Assembly: GCF_007362775.1 (NCBI RefSeq)
Contig: NZ_CP041692.1
Coordinates: 3,720,001 to 3,784,000, forward strand
Reading direction: 5' to 3'
Length of the DNA stretch: 64,000 nucleotides
DNA from: Microlunatus elymi
GTDB lineage: Bacteria > Actinomycetota > Actinomycetes > Propionibacteriales > Propionibacteriaceae
Shown here: positions 58,968 to 64,000 of the stretch, one piece after another
Position numbering within the stretch: the stretch's first letter is position 1
How the letters are laid out: each line of letters opens with the position of its first letter
Program-made: the position numbers and the translations under genes
The notes under the pieces: generated by a model
What the model saw: the letters and a program-made list of their open reading frames with translations, nothing else
Told to the model about the DNA's origin: nothing
Database searches by the model: none

Positions 58968-59924
58968 TCAGTGCGTGCGACTGCTCAGGTGCCGGCTCTC
59001 GACCGCGGCGTAGCTGCTCTCGATCGCCTCCACCGACTCCTCGTAGGAGCGCTGCGCGACACCGGCGAAAATGCAATCCACCAAGGCGAGTTGGGCGATC
59101 CGGCTGGACATCGCGCCGGATCGGAAGGCCGCTTCGTGCGCGGCGGTGACCAGCAAGAGATCGCAGTGCTGGCTGATCGGCGAGTGATCGAAATTGGTCA
59201 CCGCGATGGTGGTGGCACCGTGCCGTCGCGCCACCTTGAGCACGTCGATGGTGTCGGAGGTGGTGCCGCTGTGCGAGAACGCGAGGGCCACGTCGTCGGG
59301 TTTCAGCACGGCGGCCGCGGTCAACGCCAGATGCGAGTCGGGCCAGCTGAACGAGGTCAGCCCGATCCGATGCAGCTTGTGATGAAGATCCTGGGCGACC
59401 AGCCCGCTGGCCCCGGTACCGAAGACGTCGATCCTGCGGGCAGCCGCCAGCGTGTCCACCACCCGTTCCAGCATCTGCACGTCCAGCGCCCGGGCGGTGT
59501 CGGCAATCGCCCGCGAATCGGCGTACGCGATCTTGCTGACCACGTCGGACAACGAGTCGGTCTGACTGATCCGGCCGGTGATCGGAGCGCCGTTGTCCTG
59601 ATCGGTCTCCTCCCACTGGGCGGCCCGGGCCAACGCGATCCGCAACTCGGGATAGCCGGCCAGACCGACAGCACGACAGAACCTCAACACCGTGGTCTCC
59701 GAGGTCTCGCAGAGCTTGGCCACGGTGGTGATCGAACTCTCCGACACCCCGGCCGGATCGTCGAGCACCGCCTGGGCAACGCGTTGCTCGGCCGGCCGCA
59801 AACTCGGCAGCGCTCGACGGATCTTGATCAAGACCGACAACGCCCGCACCGGACGCCGGCCGCCGCCCTCGTCCGCGGAATGATCACCCGTCGTGCTTCC
59901 CCGGTCATCGGCTGTCTGCGACAT
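58968..59924 (-). CDS. RpiR/MurR-family transcriptional regulator
   Basis: 318 residues from the ATG at 59924, supported by GAGAGGAG upstream; the frame starts nine codons earlier without support. A helix-turn-helix of the RpiR type (SLRPAEQRVAQAVLDDPAGVSESSITTVAKLCETSETTVLRFCRAVGLAGYPELRIALAR) is followed by an SIS domain (IDVFGTGASGLVAQDLHHKLHRIG, LAFSHSGTTSDTIDVLKVARR). It senses a sugar phosphate, plausibly MurNAc-6-P given the adjacent murQ. It has a 40-residue polar N-terminal extension. Confidence 0.92.
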   Translation of the reverse strand: MSQTADDRGSTTGDHSADEGGGRRPVRALSVLIKIRRALPSLRPAEQRVAQAVLDDPAGVSESSITTVAKLCETSETTVLRFCRAVGLAGYPELRIALARAAQWEETDQDNGAPITGRISQTDSLSDVVSKIAYADSRAIADTARALDVQMLERVVDTLAAARRIDVFGTGASGLVAQDLHHKLHRIGLTSFSWPDSHLALTAAAVLKPDDVALAFSHSGTTSDTIDVLKVARRHGATTIAVTNFDHSPISQHCDLLLVTAAHEAAFRSGAMSSRIAQLALVDCIFAGVAQRSYEESVEAIESSYAAVESRHLSSRTH

Positions 59925-60023
59925 CGCCGTACTCCTCTCCCGTCCGAGCACACCTGGCGCGAACCGTCCGGCGTTCCATCACTGAGCCTATCGGCGTGTC
60001 GCGATCCCCGTCGGTACTTTGAC

Positions 60024-60067
60024 GCCCGCGTCGAAGACGCACTCGAATCGGCCCGCGTCGAAGACGC
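60024..60067. repeat. 17-bp direct repeat in the kdp upstream region
   Basis: GCCCGCGTCGAAGACGC occurs at 60024-60040 and 60051-60067, 27 bp apart. It belongs to the 355-bp gap (59925-60279) between the RpiR gene and the kdp operon. Function unknown; too far from the kdp start to be a core promoter. Confidence 0.7.
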
Positions 60068-60122
60068 GACCCGCCATGCTCCCTCGGGACACCCGGTACG
60101 CCTGCTGGGTCCGCGGCGTTGA

Positions 60123-60175
60123 TCAAGAACCCGGCAAGAGCCGATCTTCGGCCGTCAAGAACCCGTCAAGAGCCG
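60123..60175 (+). promoter_or_regulatory. Candidate KdpE-type control region upstream of the kdp operon
   Basis: TCAAGA at 60155-60160 and 60166-60171 are 11 bp apart. The same arrangement (TCAAGA at 60123-60128, GCAAGA at 60134-60139) occurs 32 bp upstream, making two nearly identical 21-bp blocks. Pairs of helical-phase direct repeats are the expected target of OmpR-family regulators such as KdpE. A reverse TCTTGA is at about 60201. The kdp genes begin at 60280. Confidence 0.6.
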
Positions 60176-60279
60176 CGAGGTGCCCGACGCGGCGCGATTG
60201 TCTTGAGCCGACGGACCGCCGGTGCGTCGACTGTCGATCGAGAATCGGCAGCCAGCTGCCAGAGAAACCAGCACCCATC

Positions 60280-60414
60280 ATGCTCGACCTGATCTACATC
60301 ATCGGCACGCTCGGCTTCTTCGTGATCGCCGGACTGTTCGGCCGAGCCCTGGAACGAATCGGCGGCGACGATCACGCAGCCGAGAGCGGTTCTCGGGGAA
60401 GGAACACGCGGTGA
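60280..60414 (+). CDS. Small one-segment membrane protein ahead of kdpF
   Basis: 44 residues: MLDLIYIIGTLGFFVIAGLF then GRALERIGGDDHAAESG. One N-terminal membrane segment and a polar tail. The TGA overlaps the kdpF GTG as GTGA, so it is translationally coupled to kdpF. It is an actinobacterial type of small protein seen upstream of kdpF; its function in the Kdp system is unknown. No strong ribosome-binding site precedes the ATG. Confidence 0.65.
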   Translation: MLDLIYIIGTLGFFVIAGLFGRALERIGGDDHAAESGSRGRNTR

Positions 60415-60497
60415 CCATCGAGAACCTGATCGGGTTCGCCATCGCACTGGTGCTGCTGGCCTACCTGATCTTCAGCCTGCTCCACCCCGACCGCTGA
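60411..60497 (+). CDS. kdpF: Potassium-transporting ATPase subunit KdpF
   Basis: 28 residues (MTIENLIGFAIALVLLAYLI then FSLLHPDR), one membrane segment with the ending LxxPDR/E typical of KdpF. The start is a GTG overlapping the upstream small gene. KdpF stabilises the KdpABC complex. The gap to kdpA (62 bp) contains two CTTGATCAA copies and AGGTG as ribosome-binding site. Confidence 0.88.
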   Translation: MTIENLIGFAIALVLLAYLIFSLLHPDR

Positions 60498-60559
60498 CCG
60501 ACGCTTCTTGATCAATCTGCGAACGCTCTTGATCAACTTCACGATTCGACAGGTGATCC

Positions 60560-62215
60560 ATGTCTGACCTGATGCCCGGACTGCTCCAGCTGGCCATGTT
60601 GCTGGTGCTGGTCGGCGGGAGCTATCTGTTGCTGGGCTCGTACATGGCCCGGGCTTACAGTTCGCCACGGCATCTGGCGGTGGAGAAGTTGATCTACCGT
60701 ACGCTGCGGATCGATCCCGACGGTGATCAACGCTGGGGCGTCTACTACGCGTCCGTACTGGGCTTCTCCGCCGCCGGAGTCCTGTTCCTGTACGGGCTGC
60801 TGCGGCTGCAAGGACTGCTGCCGTTGAGCAACAACACCCCGGGCTTCGATCCGGCACTGGCGTGGAACACGGCGGTGTCCTTCGTCACCAACACCAATTG
60901 GCAGGCCTACCCCGGCGAAAATCTGGGATACCTGGCCCAGATGGCCGGCCTGGCCGTCCAGAATTTCGCGTCAGCGGCGGTCGGCATGTGCGTTGCGGTG
61001 GCGCTGATTCGCGGGCTGGCCCGATCACGTACCGACCGGCTCGGAAACTTCTGGACCGACCTGGTCCGCAGCGTGATCAGGATCCTGCTGCCGATCTCGA
61101 TCGTGGTCGCGGTGATGTTGATCTTGACGGGGGTGGTGCAGAACTTCGCCGGACCCGAGACCGTGCACACGCTGGCCGGCGGCAGTCAGACCCTTCCCGG
61201 CGGCCCTGTCGCCTCTCAGGAGGTGATCAAACAGCTCGGCACCAACGGCGGCGGCTTCTACAACGCCAACAGCGCGCATCCGTTCGAGAATCCCAACCCG
61301 GTCAGCAATCTGATCGAGATCGCGCTGATGTTGATCATCCCGGTCGGTCTGGCCAGGACGTACGGGCTGCTGGTCGGCAGACCGGCCAACGGTCATGCGG
61401 TGCTGGCGTTCATGGGCGTGCTCTGGCTGGCCGGACTGGTGATCATGTGGATCGCCGAGTCGGCCCACGGCGGAATCGCGGCCGGAGCCGCCGGTGCCGC
61501 CATGGAGGGGAAGGAGGTTCGATTCGGGATCGCCGGATCCGTGCTCTACAACAACACCTCCACCGGCACCTCGAGCGGCCCGGTCAACGCGATGGGCGGC
61601 AGTTTCACCGCCCTCGGCGGCGGCATGATGATGTTGAACATGATGCTCGGCGAGGTCTCACCGGGCGGCACCGGCTCCGGTCTGTACGGAGCTCTGTTGA
61701 TGGCGATCATGGCCGTCTTCCTGGCCGGCTTGATGATCGGGCGGACGCCGGAGTTCCTCGGCAAGCGGATCGGCCGCCGGGAGATCAGCTATGTCGCCCT
61801 CTACACCCTGGCGATGCCGGCCATCCTGCTGGTCGGGGCGGCCGTCGCATCGATCAACCCGGCCGCGCTGGCCTCGCGTAACAACTCGGGATCGTCCGGC
61901 CTCAGCGAGATCCTGTACGCGTTCGCCTCGGCCTCCAACAACAACGGCTCCGCCTTCGCCGGGCTGAGCGCGAACACCTACTTCTACAACACCATGCTCG
62001 GCTTCTGCATGCTGATCGGTCGCTTCATCCTGATCGGTCTGGTGCTCGCACTGGCCGGCTCGTTGGCCGGTCAGGTCAGGCGGCCGGTCTCCGGCAGTCT
62101 GCCCACCCACACGCCGCTGTTCGTCGGCCTGCACGTCTTCACCGCCTTGATCGTCGCCGGCCTGACCTTCTTCCCCGCCCTGGCCCTCGGTCCGATCGCG
62201 AGTGCGGTCTCATGA
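60560..62215 (+). CDS. kdpA: Potassium-transporting ATPase subunit KdpA
   Basis: 551 residues. The four pore-loop selectivity segments are recognisable: VSFVTNTNWQAYPGE, QLGTNGGGFYNANSAHPFENP, SVLYNNTSTGTSSGPVNAM and AFASASNNNGSAFAGL. About ten membrane helices in all. KdpA is the K+-binding channel-like subunit of the high-affinity pump. Its stop overlaps an ATG (ATGA) that opens the repeat-containing frame before kdpB. Confidence 0.97.
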   Translation: MSDLMPGLLQLAMLLVLVGGSYLLLGSYMARAYSSPRHLAVEKLIYRTLRIDPDGDQRWGVYYASVLGFSAAGVLFLYGLLRLQGLLPLSNNTPGFDPALAWNTAVSFVTNTNWQAYPGENLGYLAQMAGLAVQNFASAAVGMCVAVALIRGLARSRTDRLGNFWTDLVRSVIRILLPISIVVAVMLILTGVVQNFAGPETVHTLAGGSQTLPGGPVASQEVIKQLGTNGGGFYNANSAHPFENPNPVSNLIEIALMLIIPVGLARTYGLLVGRPANGHAVLAFMGVLWLAGLVIMWIAESAHGGIAAGAAGAAMEGKEVRFGIAGSVLYNNTSTGTSSGPVNAMGGSFTALGGGMMMLNMMLGEVSPGGTGSGLYGALLMAIMAVFLAGLMIGRTPEFLGKRIGRREISYVALYTLAMPAILLVGAAVASINPAALASRNNSGSSGLSEILYAFASASNNNGSAFAGLSANTYFYNTMLGFCMLIGRFILIGLVLALAGSLAGQVRRPVSGSLPTHTPLFVGLHVFTALIVAGLTFFPALALGPIASAVS

Positions 62216-62553
62216 TCACCGAACCCGGACCCTCCCCGTCCCCTCGCCCCTCGCCAACCTTCCAGCACGATCCGCAGTCTGACCCGCGATCCGACACCGG
62301 CGGCCCAATTCCCAGCACGAGCCGGATTCTGGCCGCCCCAACCAACCCCGTACCAGGAAATTTCCAGCACGAGCTGGATTTTCCGACCCCAAACCGGCCA
62401 ACCACCCCAGAAAATCCCCCACGAGCTGGATTCTCCGACCCCGACCCCGCCACCCACCCCAGAAAATCCAACCCGAGCGGGAAATTCCGAGGGTGGCGGG
62501 CGACCCGGACTCGGCGCCGACCAGACCAAGATCAATTTCGGAGTATGACGTGA
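62212..62553 (+). CDS. Repeat-derived open frame bridging kdpA and kdpB
   Basis: 113 codons (MITEPGPSPSPRPSPTF...). The ATG overlaps the kdpA stop (ATGA) and the TGA overlaps the kdpB GTG (GTGA). It is Pro-, Ser- and Asp-rich without a membrane segment or known domain, and most of it reads through the 52-bp repeat array at 62312-62510. It may be expressed and keep kdpA-kdpB translation coupled, or be an accidental frame through an insert. No homologous subunit exists in standard kdp operons. The kdpB start also has its own GGAG six bases upstream. Confidence 0.45.
   Translation: MITEPGPSPSPRPSPTFQHDPQSDPRSDTGGPIPSTSRILAAPTNPVPGNFQHELDFPTPNRPTTPENPPRAGFSDPDPATHPRKSNPSGKFRGWRATRTRRRPDQDQFRSMT
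62312..62510. repeat. Second array of the 52-bp repeat family, between kdpA and kdpB
   Basis: Diverged units begin at 62312, 62364, 62416 and 62468, exactly 52 bp apart. The core CCAGCACGAGC[C/T]GG corresponds to CCAGCACGTGC[C/T]GG of the 24.3-kb array, and both flank GGATTTTCC or its complement GGAAAATCC. Copies here vary more than at 24.3 kb. Palindromic cores let each copy fold as a hairpin. Confidence 0.88.
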
Positions 62554-64000
62554 CCACAACCCTGACCAGGCCGGAGACCGAGCACCTGCCGCATCGGCAC
62601 ACGCGTCCCCCGGCGACGTTCGGCCCACGACAGCTGGTCCGCAACCTTCCCGCGGCTGCGCGCAAACTCGACCCGCGGACCATGATCAAGAACCCGGTGA
62701 TGTTCGTGGTCGAGGTCGGCGCCGCGGTCAGCAGCGCGTTCACGGTCGCCCACTCCAGCCTGTTCGGCTGGCTCGTGGTTGGCTGGCTCTGGTTCACGGT
62801 GATCTTCGCCAACCTTGCCGAGGCGGTCGCCGAAGGGCGAGGCAAGGCGCAGGCCGACACGCTGCGAGCGACCACCAGCGAGACGCTGGCCAGACGGCTG
62901 AGCGGCGACGTCGAGCAACGGGTTCCGTCCTCCGAGCTGAAGATCGGCGACCGGGTGGTGGTCGAGGCCGGCCAGTTGATCCCGGCGGACGGTGACGTCG
63001 TCGAGGGTGTTGCCAGCGTTGACGAGTCGGCGATCACCGGGGAATCGGCGCCGGTGATCCGCGAGTCCGGCGGTGACCGATCCGCGGTCACCGGAGGAAC
63101 TACCGTGTTGTCGGATCGGATCGTGGTCAAGATCACCGCCGAGCCCGGCTCCGGTTTCGTCGACCGGATGATCGCCATGGTGGAAGGCGCGGCTCGACAG
63201 AAGACGCCAAACGAGATCGCGCTGAACATCTTGTTGGCCTCGCTGACGATCGTGTTCCTGCTGGCTGTGGTGACGCTGCAGCCGTTCGCCGTCTACTCCG
63301 GCCAGGCACAACCCGTGATTGTGTTGATCGCGCTGCTGGTCTGCCTGATCCCGACCACCATCGGTGCGCTGCTGTCCTCGGTCGGCATCGCCGGCATGGA
63401 CCGGCTCGTCCAGCACAACGTGTTGGCCACCTCCGGCCGGGCGGTCGAAGCAGCGGGTGATGTGAACACCCTGCTGCTGGACAAGACCGGCACGATCACG
63501 TTCGGCAACCGGCGTGCGGTCGCGCTGTATCCGGCAGCAGGCGTCAGCATCGAACGGCTGGCCGACGCCGTGCAGCTGTCCAGCCTGGCCGACGAGACGC
63601 CCGAGGGACGTTCGATCATCGATCTGGTTCGGGATCGGTACGCGCTGCCGGACCGATCCGCCGACGCGTTGCCGGCCGCAGAGTTCATCGGGTTCAGTGC
63701 CCAGACCCGGATGAGCGGCGTCGATCTTCCCGACGGTCGCCGCATTCGCAAGGGAGCGCCGAGCTCGTTGCGCGCCTGGGCAACCGAGTCCGGAGCGACG
63801 GGCACGTCCACGATCGGCGACACGGTCGCGACCGTCTCGGCCAAGGGCGGTACGCCGCTCGCCGTCGGCGTCGCACAGGACAACCGCGCCGAGGTGCTCG
63901 GGGTGATCGAGCTCGCCGACGTCCTCAAGCCCGGGATGGCCGAACGCTTCGCGGAGCTGCGTCGGATGGGTATTCGTACGGTGATGATCACCGGCGACAA
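62550..64000 (+). CDS. kdpB: Potassium-transporting ATPase subunit KdpB (3' end cut by window end)
   Basis: The GTG at 62550 (GGAG six bases upstream) opens at least 483 codons, running off the window. The N-terminal extension (LTRPETEHLPHRHTRPP) is followed by RNPVMFVVEVGAAVSSAFTV, the actuator motif SAITGESAPVIRESGGD, the transmembrane LVCLIPTTIGALLSSVGIAGMDRL and the phosphorylation motif LLDKTGTITFGNR. The visible end is VMITGD in the P-domain. It is the ATPase motor of the K+ pump. The kdpC gene and any kdpDE lie outside the window. Confidence 0.97.
   Translation, partial: MTTTLTRPETEHLPHRHTRPPATFGPRQLVRNLPAAARKLDPRTMIKNPVMFVVEVGAAVSSAFTVAHSSLFGWLVVGWLWFTVIFANLAEAVAEGRGKAQADTLRATTSETLARRLSGDVEQRVPSSELKIGDRVVVEAGQLIPADGDVVEGVASVDESAITGESAPVIRESGGDRSAVTGGTTVLSDRIVVKITAEPGSGFVDRMIAMVEGAARQKTPNEIALNILLASLTIVFLLAVVTLQPFAVYSGQAQPVIVLIALLVCLIPTTIGALLSSVGIAGMDRLVQHNVLATSGRAVEAAGDVNTLLLDKTGTITFGNRRAVALYPAAGVSIERLADAVQLSSLADETPEGRSIIDLVRDRYALPDRSADALPAAEFIGFSAQTRMSGVDLPDGRRIRKGAPSSLRAWATESGATGTSTIGDTVATVSAKGGTPLAVGVAQDNRAEVLGVIELADVLKPGMAERFAELRRMGIRTVMITGD

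Overview
The window is high-G+C actinobacterial chromosome. Support comes from F420-type LLM oxidoreductases, frequent GTG starts, four-base ATGA/GTGA gene overlaps, Tat-type signal peptides, an MtrAB/LpqB-like two-component operon, and the DUF3090 / histidine phosphatase / UppP neighbourhood known from mycobacteria and other Actinobacteria. Gene content and style suggest a Propionibacteriaceae (Microlunatus-like) soil organism, but this is inference; no rRNA or other phylogenetic marker is present. TGATCA is strikingly common in both coding and non-coding DNA.

Layout. 1-5 kb: DUF3090 (cut by the window start), histidine phosphatase, flavin reductase, uppP, an F420-dependent LLM oxidoreductase and an aldo/keto reductase. 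5-10 kb: a secreted family 8 polysaccharide lyase, DUF5703, an M20 peptidase and a VIT-family metal transporter with a possible iron box. 10.2-11.9 kb: tRNA-Leu(GAG) followed by an AbiE-type toxin-antitoxin pair with an inverted-repeat operator. 12-17.5 kb: VOC protein, SDR, the NO-detoxification pair nsrR-hmp, and a CopB-type copper ATPase behind a CsoR-like operator. 17.6-24.2 kb: sugar isomerase/epimerase, an unrecognised TIM-barrel-like protein, TRIC channel, small hypothetical, second LLM enzyme, nucleotidyltransferase and a small secreted protein. 24.3-24.5 kb: an array of 52-bp repeats. 24.7-26.9 kb: cysDN for sulfate activation.

27-30.4 kb: carbohydrate ABC importer lacking its own ATPase. 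30.5-33.3 kb: response regulator, histidine kinase and GerMN lipoprotein. 33.4-39.6 kb: complete oligopeptide-type ABC importer, divergent from the two-component operon across a shared control region. 39.6-47.6 kb: membrane-anchored protein, thiolase plus CoA-transferase operon (beta-ketoadipate or ketone-body type), Mn-dependent ADP-ribose/CDP-alcohol-type phosphatase, endo/exonuclease/phosphatase, ThDP enzyme and small proteins. 47.7-53.5 kb: acyl-CoA synthetase, PDZ serine protease, sulfatase and a PhoD-like phosphatase whose Tat signal lies in a different frame from the mature enzyme. 53.6-56.7 kb: TPP riboswitch followed by ykoEDC, an ECF thiamine-precursor importer. 56.9-60 kb: DedA-family protein, murQ and its RpiR-type regulator. 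60.3-64 kb: kdp potassium-ATPase operon, cut by the window end.

The most unusual feature is the kdpA-kdpB junction. A second copy of the 52-bp repeat family occupies it, and the insert is an open frame joined to kdpA by ATGA and to kdpB by GTGA. Other notable items are a covarying 18-bp hairpin present twice, 11-bp-period direct repeats upstream of kdp and in the two-component/ABC control region, and candidate leaderless promoters in front of the copper ATPase and nsrR.
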